Assembly: GCF_000224785.1 (NCBI RefSeq)
Contig: NZ_AGAV01000017.1
Location: 1 to 64,000 of the forward strand
Origin: Lentibacillus jeotgali
Lineage (GTDB): Bacteria; Bacillota; Bacilli; Bacillales; Amphibacillaceae
DNA: 64,000 nt
Reading direction: 5' to 3'
The notes below the pieces were generated by a model. That model did not search any database. It was not told the DNA's origin and worked only from the letters and a program-made list of their open reading frames with translations. The position numbers were made by a program, and so were the translations under genes. Positions within the stretch are counted from its first letter, which is position 1. Each line of letters starts with the position of its first letter. This document shows positions 8,835 through 16,431 of this stretch, in pieces.

Positions 8835-10292
8835 ATGTTTCGAAAAAAGCGAGCCAAGCAAAAGCCGGATGCAGCCGTAAAGAAGTTAATGGATATTGTC
8901 GGTGAAGAAAATGTGCTCTATTTGAAGGAAGATCTCCTGTCCTATGAGTGTGATGGGTATACACTGGAACGGGGCATGCCAAGAGCGGTCGTGTTTGTCC
9001 GGAACACACAGCACGTTTCGGATGTCGTCAAACAATTGAATGAACGGGAGATTCCCTACATTGCGCGCGGTGCTGGCACAGGTTTGAGCGGCGGTGCGAC
9101 ACCAAGGGGCGGCGAAGTGATCATCAGCCTTGTCCGGATGAAGCAGCTGCTCCACCTTGATCTGGAAAACCGCCAGGCTGTTGTCGAACCAGGGTATATT
9201 AATTTGAAGCTGACCCAATCGATTTCCGATAAAGGCTACTATTATGCCCCGGACCCATCAAGTCAGTATGCCTGCACAATCGGTGGCAATGTTGCTGAGA
9301 ACTCCGGTGGTGCGCACTGTCTGAAATACGGTGTCACGACCAATCATATTTTGGGTCTTGAAGTGGTTCTGCCAAGTGGTGAGATTATTGAAATTGGCAA
9401 AAGCGGTGTGCCGGATCAGCCGGGGTATGATCTGCTCGGTCTCCTCACCGGATCGGAGGGGACGCTTGGCATTGTGACAAAGATTACCGTGAACATATTG
9501 AAAAACCCGGAAGGCAAGAAAACGGTCCTAGCTTATTTTGACGATATCGATGATGCCAGCCAGGCGGTGTCGGACATTATCGCAACAGGCATCATCCCGG
9601 CGGCGCTCGAGATGATGGATGAAATCGCGATTGAAGGTGTTGAGGCATCGGCCTATCCAGTCGGACACCCGAGTGACATTGCGGCATTTTTGCTGATTGA
9701 AGTGGATGGCATTCAAGCCGGGATTGACGATCAGATCGATGATATTTTGACGGTGTGCAAAAGCAATCATGTGCGCAACGTAAAGGTGGCCAAAGACGAG
9801 GCGGAGCGAAGCATGTGGTGGGCCAACCGCAAAATGGGTTTCGGCGCGATGGGGGCAATTTCGCCGGACTACCTTGTCCAGGATGGCGTCATTCCAAGGA
9901 CCCGACTGCCTGAAGTACTCGCACGCATCAACGCCATTAGCCGCAAGTATGAACTGCGGATTGCGAATATTTTCCATGCAGGTGACGGGAACCTGCACCC
10001 GCTCATCTTGTTTGATGCGAGCGTCCCCGGTGAGAGTGACCGCGCGTCCAAAGCGGGTTCGGAATGTTTGCAGGTGTGTGCGGATGTTGGCGGCTCGATT
10101 ACGGGTGAACATGGTGTCGGCATTGAAAAGTCAGCTGAAATGCGCTTTATCTTCAGTGATGAGGAAATGGCAGCACAAACCGATATCCGGCATGTCTTCA
10201 ATCCGGACGACCTGCTGAATCCGGGGAAATTGTTCCCTGAACCGGGCCGTTGTGTCGAAGTGAAGCATGATGAGAAAAAAGCAACCGTTTAA
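8835..10292 (+). CDS. glcD: Glycolate oxidase FAD-linked subunit GlcD
   Basis: About 485 residues. FAD-binding type 4 motifs: IARGAGTGLSGGATP, VVEPGYINLKLTQ, CTIGGNVAENSGGAHCLKYG and LLTGSEGTLGIVTKIT. The FAD-oxidase C-terminal domain shows IFHAGDGNLHPLI and GEHGVGIEK. It is the catalytic flavoprotein for glycolate (or D-lactate). The ATG at 8835 is chosen over the in-frame GTG at 8826 because the best ribosome-site match, AAAGCGGGTGA, overlaps that GTG and is well spaced from the ATG. It is the last gene of the glcEFD operon, 27 bases after glcF. Confidence 0.95.
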   Translation: MFRKKRAKQKPDAAVKKLMDIVGEENVLYLKEDLLSYECDGYTLERGMPRAVVFVRNTQHVSDVVKQLNEREIPYIARGAGTGLSGGATPRGGEVIISLVRMKQLLHLDLENRQAVVEPGYINLKLTQSISDKGYYYAPDPSSQYACTIGGNVAENSGGAHCLKYGVTTNHILGLEVVLPSGEIIEIGKSGVPDQPGYDLLGLLTGSEGTLGIVTKITVNILKNPEGKKTVLAYFDDIDDASQAVSDIIATGIIPAALEMMDEIAIEGVEASAYPVGHPSDIAAFLLIEVDGIQAGIDDQIDDILTVCKSNHVRNVKVAKDEAERSMWWANRKMGFGAMGAISPDYLVQDGVIPRTRLPEVLARINAISRKYELRIANIFHAGDGNLHPLILFDASVPGESDRASKAGSECLQVCADVGGSITGEHGVGIEKSAEMRFIFSDEEMAAQTDIRHVFNPDDLLNPGKLFPEPGRCVEVKHDEKKATV

Positions 10293-10369
10293 GATCATGG
10301 CTGTTTTCTAGGAGGTTGTTGATTTTGACAATTAATGCGACGGGGTGATAGGCAGGGTTGATTTTCGCT

Positions 10370-10500
10370 TTGGGCAGTCGCGAACCTTAGCGCAACGCTT
10401 CAGCTTCCTCGGAAGCAAAGACCGCTTCCTGCTCAGATCTTAAGCTGCCCGCTTCCCTGCAGGAGTCTCCTGCCTTTTGCTCCAATCAACGCCATGTCAG
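10370..10500. repeat. Probable dispersed Bacillaceae intergenic repeat
   Basis: This stretch after glcD contains a run of short inverted motifs (CTTCAGCTTCCTCGGAAGC, then GCAGGAGTCTCCTGC). It resembles, from memory, dispersed intergenic elements of Oceanobacillus and relatives. No coding signal is seen. A genome self-comparison would show whether it is repeated. Confidence 0.4.
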
Positions 10501-10655
10501 CGCAGTGTATTTTGTTTACGACATCTTGGTAAAACAAATATTTTATGACGGATAAACTAGGAGCGCGGTGATTTTTCGATTGAAAAACCTAAACTTAGAT
10601 CGACTACGGGGGGGATTAATCGAAAGGCACAAAAGTTCGATTGATTACAAGGAAT

Positions 10656-10850
10656 CCTCACGCGAAATTCAGAGGGTGTCGCGCGAATTCATGCCACCCT
10701 CGCGCGAAATTCAGAGAGCCACGCGCGAATTCATGCCACCCTCGCGCGAAGTTCAGAGGGGTGTCGCGCGAATTCATGCCACCCTCGCGCGAAATTCGGA
10801 GAGCCACGCGCGAATTCATGCCACCCTCGCGCGAAATTCAGAGCGCCGCA
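10656..10850 (-). repeat. 21-base repeat array T2 (TCGCGCG type, inverted)
   Basis: Alternating half-units CTCGCGCGAAATTCAGAG and TCGCGCGAATTCATGCC with a total period of about 42. The reverse complement matches the T1 unit closely, so this copy is inverted relative to T1. Further downstream, 10850-11179 shows only a small hairpin (CGCAGTT at 11066 with AACTGCG at 11079) before the next gene. Confidence 0.88.
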
Positions 10851-11179
10851 CGATCTTGTGCCAGCATCACGCATTCGAACAACACAAAAGCTCGAGTGGG
10901 AGAAAACCGAGTTATCGGGGCACAGAATGCAAGCCCGCTATGGGACAGCGAGCCTAAGAGCCCCCATCTCGAGCGTTCTCTGCGAACAAGGAAGCTCGCC
11001 AGCCGCCCTAAGGTGTGCGAAGTGTATTTCCGAAGCGGTGATATCGCACACATTTTTTACTACGTCGCAGTTAATCTCAACTGCGAGGGTTCACGCGCAA
11101 CAAAATTAACGTAAAAAAGTCAGTGTATAAAACATTGAGATCGGCGTCTGGCCCATCTCAATCACAAGGAGTGGATACA

Positions 11180-11962
11180 GTGAAATTTACTAGATTCAAA
11201 CCAAAAGGCGTACAAACCATTTTACAGGGCATCATAACAGACCGCGGCATCCAGCAAATCGAAGGCGATATGTTTACCGATTGGGAGAGAACAGGCGGAA
11301 TCTATCATCCCGATACGATCGACATTTTGGAACCAATTACACCACGGCATGTGATTGGTATTGGGGCAAACTATGTTGCAAAACCAAGTGATCTGCCCGC
11401 TGAAGCGCCTGAGTTGCCAGTGTTTTTCTACAAACCGGTTTCATCGGTTGTCGGAAGCGGCGAATCCATTGTTATTCCACAAGGGATCAGCGAAGTGAAA
11501 TTTGAGTCAGAACTGGCGGCCGTCATTGGGAAAACGGCCAGCAATATCGCAGAGGATAACGTGATGGATCATATTTTTGGCTATACCGTGGCCAATGACG
11601 TGACGGCACCGCAATATTTTCATGACGACGGCCATTGGATGGTAGGTAAATCATTCGATACGTTCACACCACTTGGCCCCTGTATTGAAACTGAATTTGA
11701 TCCGGACAATGCACGCGTTGAAGCATATTTGAATGGCGAAAAGAAACAGGACAGCCCGACAGCGAACATGATCGTCTCCATGCGAAAAATGATTGCTTAC
11801 CTGTCCGGCGTAATGACACTGGAACCTGGCGATGTCATTTTAACCGGAAGCCCGCTTGGAGCGGAGATGATGAAAGCCGATGATAAAATCGTATGCAGCA
11901 TTAACGGCATCGGAGAGCTTCATAACCCTGTCGAACAAAAAGTGCGTGTACAGCAACATTGA
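11180..11962 (+). CDS. Fumarylacetoacetate hydrolase (FAH) family protein
   Basis: A 260-residue protein of the FAH / 2-hydroxyhepta-2,4-dienedioate isomerase family. Visible: VIGIGANYVAKPSD, PVFFYKPVSSVVG, the metal-binding region KFESELAAVIGK, YTVANDVTAPQYF and MTLEPGDVILTGSPLGA. These enzymes are divalent-metal-dependent cytoplasmic hydrolases, decarboxylases or tautomerases acting on acylpyruvate-like acids. GTG at 11180 is taken as the start because AAGGAGTG lies six bases upstream; the frame stays open further upstream without a ribosome site. It sits between the glc genes and the permease, so it may handle a 2-oxo acid; the exact substrate is unknown. Confidence 0.85.
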   Translation: MKFTRFKPKGVQTILQGIITDRGIQQIEGDMFTDWERTGGIYHPDTIDILEPITPRHVIGIGANYVAKPSDLPAEAPELPVFFYKPVSSVVGSGESIVIPQGISEVKFESELAAVIGKTASNIAEDNVMDHIFGYTVANDVTAPQYFHDDGHWMVGKSFDTFTPLGPCIETEFDPDNARVEAYLNGEKKQDSPTANMIVSMRKMIAYLSGVMTLEPGDVILTGSPLGAEMMKADDKIVCSINGIGELHNPVEQKVRVQQH

Positions 11963-12020
11963 CTGTCTGTACGCATATGAACGCGTACCGACGTCATGCT
12001 GCTGTTTGCGATATAAACGA

Positions 12021-12054
12021 TCATCAGTAGGGGTTTTTACCCTTTTCACTGATG
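12021..12054 (+). other. Hairpin between the FAH gene and the permease
   Basis: CATCAGT pairs with ACTGATG around a second GGGG...ACCC pairing. There is no T tail, so it is a weak terminator or a leader structure at best. Confidence 0.3.
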
Positions 12055-12114
12055 GTTAGTTGAACGAATTGACCATTAGATGCGGGTTAAAAATTAAAAA
12101 GGGAGGAATTTACC

Positions 12115-13878
12115 TTGGGAACTGGAACCTTAGCCTTTCTTGCGTTGCTTCCGATTATTGCAGTCGCTGTATTTCTGGTAGGTCTTAAATGGCCCGCAAG
12201 TAAAGCCATGCCGATTTCCTACATTGTAGCTGTACTGCTCGCGCTCTTTGTTTGGGATGTGGCGTTTCCGCAGGTCGCTGCTGCTTCTGTCAACGGTCTG
12301 ATCGTTGCTGTTACGCTCTTATTCATTATTTTCGGTGCGATTCTGCTCTTGAACACCTTACAGGAAAGCGGTGGGCTTCATACGATTCGGCGCGGTTTCA
12401 CAGATATCACGCCGGACCGCCGGATACAGGTTGTTATTATCGCCTGGCTGTTCGGATCGTTTATTGAAGGGACTGCAGGTTTTGGAACGCCAGCAGCTGT
12501 TGCCGTACCGCTAATGGTCGGACTCGGCTTTCCAGCGATGGCAGCTGTTGTCTCCGGCATGGTGATTCAAAGTACACCCGTCTCATTCGGTGCGGTTGGC
12601 ACGCCGATCGTTGTCGGGGTGGGATCAGGCGTTGAACCGCTGACCCAGGTATCCGACGTGTCAAGTTTCGTATTTGGGCTTGCCGGAAAAGTCGCCCTGC
12701 TCCACACGTTGGCGGGGATTTTAATACCGTTGTTTTTAGTGGGACTCCTGACCCGGTTTTTCGGGAAAAACAAATCGTTCAGTGAAGGGCTTCAGGTATG
12801 GAAATTCGCGATTTTCGCCGCGCTTGCCATGACGCTTCCGTATTTACTGGTTGCTTACACGATGGGTCCGGAATTCCCGGCCATGTTCGGCGGATTGATT
12901 GGTCTGGCAATTGTCGTTCCGGCCGCGAAAAAAGGTTTCTTAATGCCGAAAGAAGGTGAAGAATGGGATTTCGAACCAAAAGACCGCTGGGACCCGCTTT
13001 GGAATGGCAAGGTGGAGCTGAAGCACAGTGATGTCAATGCCGGAAAAATCAGCATGTGGCGCGCATGGGCACCATATGTGCTGATCGCCGCTCTATTGAT
13101 TATATCAAGGCTGACGGTCGTCGGCGACTGGCTAAAATCGGTGAATCTGACGCTGCCAAACATTTTCGGTACAGAAATCACAGCTGAATGGGAAATTCTC
13201 TATTCACCAGGGTTCATTTTCATCGTTGTCGCTGTGCTGACATACTTTATGCATAGCATGAAACCAAATGAATTTGCCACCGCCTGGAAGGATTCTGGGA
13301 AAAACATGATCGCAGCCAGTACAGCACTTGTTTTCACGGTGCCAATGGTGCAAGTGTTTCTGAACACGGACGGCGGAGCAGCTGGTTTCCAGGAGATGCC
13401 GCTTATCCTCGCTGAAGCCGCAGCTGATTTAGGAGGCACCATGTATCCGATCTTCGCCACATTTATCGGCGGACTTGGTGCATTTGTGGCCGGCAGTAAT
13501 ACAATCAGCAACATGATGTTTTCCCTTTTCCAGTACGGTGTCGGCGAAAATATCGGCGGCAGCGCGACATGGATGGTTGCCCTGCAGGCGGTAGGTGGAG
13601 CAGCCGGGAACATGATCTGTGTGCATAACGTCGTCGCCGCATCAGCTGTCGTCGGCCTTGTCGGCAAGGAAGGCCACGTCATTCGGAAAACACTGATCCC
13701 GTTTGCCTATTATGCACTGCTCGCAGGCTCGATCGGCTACTCAATTATGTGGACCGCCGACAAAGGCATATTCAACCTCGGCTCGATTCTGGCCGTGATC
13801 ATCTGGGGCATTGCCATTTACGTTATTGCAACGAATAAGAAGCGATTGGCTGCGCTTGATCGGAAAAATATTGCTTAG
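12115..13878 (+). CDS. LldP/LctP-family permease, probably glycolate/lactate
   Basis: A 587-residue membrane protein with more than ten hydrophobic segments, matching the L-lactate permease family ([19 protein letters not shown] near residue 120 and [17 protein letters not shown] near 460 are family signatures). The E. coli relatives are lactate/glycolate:proton symporters, and E. coli GlcA sits with glcDEF, so uptake of glycolate or lactate is the best reading here. The start is TTG, supported by GGGAGGAATTTACC before it. It lies 152 bases after the FAH gene and ends in a repeat array followed by a perfect terminator. Confidence 0.92.
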   Translation: MGTGTLAFLALLPIIAVAVFLVGLKWPASKAMPISYIVAVLLALFVWDVAFPQVAAASVNGLIVAVTLLFIIFGAILLLNTLQESGGLHTIRRGFTDITPDRRIQVVIIAWLFGSFIEGTAGFGTPAAVAVPLMVGLGFPAMAAVVSGMVIQSTPVSFGAVGTPIVVGVGSGVEPLTQVSDVSSFVFGLAGKVALLHTLAGILIPLFLVGLLTRFFGKNKSFSEGLQVWKFAIFAALAMTLPYLLVAYTMGPEFPAMFGGLIGLAIVVPAAKKGFLMPKEGEEWDFEPKDRWDPLWNGKVELKHSDVNAGKISMWRAWAPYVLIAALLIISRLTVVGDWLKSVNLTLPNIFGTEITAEWEILYSPGFIFIVVAVLTYFMHSMKPNEFATAWKDSGKNMIAASTALVFTVPMVQVFLNTDGGAAGFQEMPLILAEAAADLGGTMYPIFATFIGGLGAFVAGSNTISNMMFSLFQYGVGENIGGSATWMVALQAVGGAAGNMICVHNVVAASAVVGLVGKEGHVIRKTLIPFAYYALLAGSIGYSIMWTADKGIFNLGSILAVIIWGIAIYVIATNKKRLAALDRKNIA

Positions 13879-13949
13879 ATAGTGGGGATTTCGGAATAAG
13901 GAGCAGTCCTGTCTTGTGGCGGGGCTGTTTTCTATTGCTGATAGACCTC

Positions 13950-14158
13950 GACTCGTGGGGGAAAGGCCTCGACTTGTGCAACAGCTCTATAAACTCGTGC
14001 GGGAGCGGGCTCAACTTGTGCGACAGCTCCAAAAACTTGTGCGGGAAAGACCTCAACTTGTGCGACAACCCAGAAACTCGTGCGGGAGTGACCTCAACTT
14101 GTGCGGCAGTTCCACAAACTCGTGCAAGAACAGCCCCAACTCGTGCAGCCGAACCGCC
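13950..14158 (+). repeat. 21-base tandem repeat array R4 (TCGTGCG type)
   Basis: Ten units of 19 to 22 bases directly downstream of the permease gene and upstream of its terminator, so the array would be transcribed with the permease mRNA. Confidence 0.88.
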
Positions 14159-14220
14159 TCCTCTTGAATGGACAACTTTGGGGGCTTCGTATTTCCGGTT
14201 AACGTTATCTATCGACAGAA

Positions 14221-14257
14221 ACCTGGTCTTGTAATCGACAAGACCAGGTGTTTTTTT
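14221..14257 (+). terminator. Intrinsic terminator after the permease and array R4
   Basis: A perfect 12-base stem (ACCTGGTCTTGT with its complement), a 5-base loop, then G and seven T. Confidence 0.93.
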
Positions 14258-14290
14258 GGTCTAAATCCATTTTTTCGATAAAAGACGAAA

Positions 14291-14390
14291 AAAGTACTAG
14301 GTAAAAGGATGTGAAATATGTAGAAATTTTGACAAAACAAAACTAAAGTTATATAGACTGCCACACTTCAACTTGATAGTCTATTAATAA
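14291..14390 (+). promoter_or_regulatory. 100-base promoter/operator module, copy 1 (matrix operon)
   Basis: Contains TTGACA (14329-14334), a 17-base spacer and TATAGA (14352-14357), a good sigma-A promoter. An inverted repeat ATAGACT (14353-14359) and AGTCTAT (14378-14384), 18 bases apart, overlaps the -10 and the likely start of transcription, as expected for a repressor operator. A second copy at 26929-27028 aligns over all 100 positions without gaps, 83 identical. Position 143 bases before the TapA-like start makes it the likely promoter of the matrix operon, with a leader of about 170 bases. Confidence 0.75.
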
Positions 14391-14532
14391 CATTTAAATT
14401 ATTTAAATAATTATGGTTAATTTTCTAGTCGAAATTTTTATAAAAGCTTCATTGCTCCCTTCTCCCTGCTGAAAATAGATTTAACAGCAGCGTTAATAAT
14501 TGTTGTAAACCGAATAACGGAAGGTGTTTTAT

Positions 14533-15075
14533 ATGAGAGGCCAACAGAACCGCAATAACAAATATGCACATGTGATCGTTAAGTTATTTGCTGTGATTTA
14601 CGTGTTATTTTGCACCGCTATCATGCTTACCTCACCAACGACTGCCTATTTTCAGGATTTTGAAACCGCTTCTGCAACCGTTTCAACTGCTGATGATTTT
14701 AATGATGGCCAAAAACAATCAGACAAGGATGGCACTGAAGAAAAGGGCCAACCTCAAGATCAAAACGAGACCGACCAGCAGGAAGCGACAAATCAGAATG
14801 AGCAGGACAAAAAGACAGAAAGCAATGATGAAGTCTCATCCTCAAATAAGAACATAAAAAAGGAAAAAGAAGAAACACCAGATCAATCCGAAGAAGAAGA
14901 AAAATCAGAGCAAACGCCAAAAACAGACAGTGAGAAAGCTGAAGAGGAGACAGGCGGTGAGAAAAAATCGAAAACTTCCGAGACCAATGCCGAAGAGACG
15001 TCAGAAGTAACAACGGAATCAAATCCGGATCGGAGTGATGACAAAGATGATGAAAAAAATCCTAAACGTGATTAA
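14533..15075 (+). CDS. TapA-like matrix protein with charged tail
   Basis: A 180-residue exported protein. The N-terminus has a hydrophobic segment (FAVIYVLFCTAIMLTS) followed by AYFQDFETASATVSTADDF, which resembles the cleavage region of TasA/TapA-type proteins. The remaining 130 residues are low-complexity and strongly charged (Lys, Glu, Asp, Gln, Ser, Thr) with no recognisable fold. The position directly before sipW and tasA matches tapA (yqxM) of B. subtilis, which helps assemble and anchor TasA fibres, but the known TapA domain is not visible, so the name is mainly positional. ATG at 14533 has GGAAGGTG upstream. It overlaps the sipW start by 29 bases. Confidence 0.6.
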   Translation: MRGQQNRNNKYAHVIVKLFAVIYVLFCTAIMLTSPTTAYFQDFETASATVSTADDFNDGQKQSDKDGTEEKGQPQDQNETDQQEATNQNEQDKKTESNDEVSSSNKNIKKEKEETPDQSEEEEKSEQTPKTDSEKAEEETGGEKKSKTSETNAEETSEVTTESNPDRSDDKDDEKNPKRD

Positions 15076-15601
15076 CCACATTACCACGTTCCTTTTATTT
15101 GCTGTATTAATTGTAACCGTGCTGTTGGTAATATCCTTCAGAGCATCGGGAGGGGAAGCGGCCATTTTCGGTTATCAATTCAAGACAGTCTTGTCCGGCT
15201 CGATGGAACCTGAGATACAGACGGGGTCCATTATATCGATTGAAAAGGGCGGGGATATGAAACGTTTTGAAAAAGGTGATGTCATCACTTATAGAACACC
15301 TGAAGATATGCTCGTCACCCACCGAATCGCTGAGGTCATAGGAGATGGTGAGCAGTATATCACCAAAGGGGACAACAACGAGGGGGCTGATTTAGACCCG
15401 ATTCTGGCGCAAAATGTTGTTGGAAAATATACCGGGTTCACGGTACCGTATATCGGTTATGTGATGAATTTTGCTAATACGTCACAAGGGGCTGCACTGA
15501 TGCTTATCTTACCCGGGCTGTTACTGGTTGGCTACTCGGGCATTACCATCTGGCGTGCACTGAGGCAATTCGATGACTCAAAAGCGGCTGAAAAACATTA
15601 A
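15047..15601 (+). CDS. sipW: Signal peptidase I, SipW type
   Basis: A 184-residue membrane signal peptidase of the ER-like type. There is an N-terminal membrane segment, the catalytic serine in LSGSMEPEIQTGS (Ser52), the histidine in VTHRIAEV (His92) that replaces the lysine of ordinary bacterial enzymes, KGDNNEGAD near residue 108, and a C-terminal membrane helix. In B. subtilis SipW processes TasA and TapA for fibre formation. ATG at 15047 (or 15050) is chosen because GGAGTGAT lies eight bases upstream. Its placement between a TapA-like and a TasA-like gene supports the role. Confidence 0.93.
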   Translation: MMKKILNVINHITTFLLFAVLIVTVLLVISFRASGGEAAIFGYQFKTVLSGSMEPEIQTGSIISIEKGGDMKRFEKGDVITYRTPEDMLVTHRIAEVIGDGEQYITKGDNNEGADLDPILAQNVVGKYTGFTVPYIGYVMNFANTSQGAALMLILPGLLLVGYSGITIWRALRQFDDSKAAEKH

Positions 15602-15612
15602 AGACCGCTTTT
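15580..15612 (+). other. Hairpin at the sipW 3' end
   Basis: AAAAGCGG pairs with CCGCTTTT across 17 bases, overlapping the sipW stop codon. It may be a weak terminator or processing site that lets tasA be expressed at a different level. Confidence 0.35.
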
Positions 15613-15751
15613 AAGAAGGAGGATCATTGTTACCGGACTTTTTGTACAACCACACTTAAATCGTTTGTAACGCTGATAGATACCCATTCTATGAGGCGTT
15701 CAAATATAAACATCCCTGTATCAGAGGGAAAAATATAAAGGAGGCATTTAT

Positions 15752-16336
15752 ATGGGTATTAAGAAACAATTAGGCATGGGCGTCATGACAGCGGCGCTTG
15801 GTTTATCATTAGTCGGAGGGGGTACGTATGCATACTTCAGCGACAGCGAGACAACGAACAACACGTTTGCAGCAGGGACACTGGATCTGGCGGTAGAGCC
15901 GACACAAGTGATTGAAGTTGACAATATCCAGCCAGGTGACTCGATGACCCGCGATTTTGAGCTGCAAAATAACGGGTCACTCGCTATCGACAAGGTACTC
16001 CTGGAAACAAATTATGACGTGATCGATGCAGAAGGGGACAACAGTGGTGACTTTGGCAATCATATTGAAGTCGAATTTCTATACAACGCTGATAAGCTGG
16101 ATGAAGTGATTTATCAGACAACATTAGCAGAACTGCAAAACATGTCACCTGAAGCGGTCAATGAGCATGTGTTCGATCCGTTGCTTGAAGATGGGCTTGA
16201 GCCGGGATCGCTCGATGATCTGGTTGTCAAATTCAATTTTGTCGATAACGGAGAAAATCAAAACCAATTCCAGGGCGACTCATTAGAGTTGGAGTGGACC
16301 TTTAATGCACAACAAGGATCAGGCGATGAAGAATAA
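15752..16336 (+). CDS. TasA/CalY-family matrix fibre protein
   Basis: A 194-residue secreted protein of the TasA/camelysin (M73) family. A signal peptide (GVMTAALGLSLVGGGTYA) is followed by the family hallmark AYFSDSETTNNTFAAGTLDL and then an acidic beta-rich domain (NIQPGDSMTRDFELQNNGS). TasA is the main protein fibre of Bacillus biofilm matrix and is matured by SipW, encoded just upstream. It is shorter than B. subtilis TasA (about 260). The start has AAAGGAGG. It lies 150 bases after sipW, probably on the same transcript. Confidence 0.88.
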   Translation: MGIKKQLGMGVMTAALGLSLVGGGTYAYFSDSETTNNTFAAGTLDLAVEPTQVIEVDNIQPGDSMTRDFELQNNGSLAIDKVLLETNYDVIDAEGDNSGDFGNHIEVEFLYNADKLDEVIYQTTLAELQNMSPEAVNEHVFDPLLEDGLEPGSLDDLVVKFNFVDNGENQNQFQGDSLELEWTFNAQQGSGDEE

Positions 16337-16347
16337 TTGATGTTAAT

Positions 16348-16392
16348 AGAGCTGTGCCATAAGTCATGAAACCCGTTATGGCCAGCTCTTTC
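16348..16392 (+). terminator. Hairpin, likely terminator after the tasA-like gene
   Basis: AGAGCTGTGCCATAA pairs with TTATGGCCAGCTCT with one mismatch, followed by a short TTTC tract. The T tail is weak. Confidence 0.55.
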
Positions 16393-16431
16393 GTACCTTT
16401 TAAAAGAATCAAAACGAGAGGAGAGAATGAA

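Noticed and set aside
13200-13682. Minus-strand frame of 160 codons opposite the LldP-type permease
   Set aside because: Antisense shadow of a certain gene.
16366-16431. ATG at 16366 as start of the GH3-M28 gene
   Set aside because: It lies inside the hairpin of the previous transcript, has no ribosome site, and would put extra residues before a good signal peptide; GTG 16432 is better.
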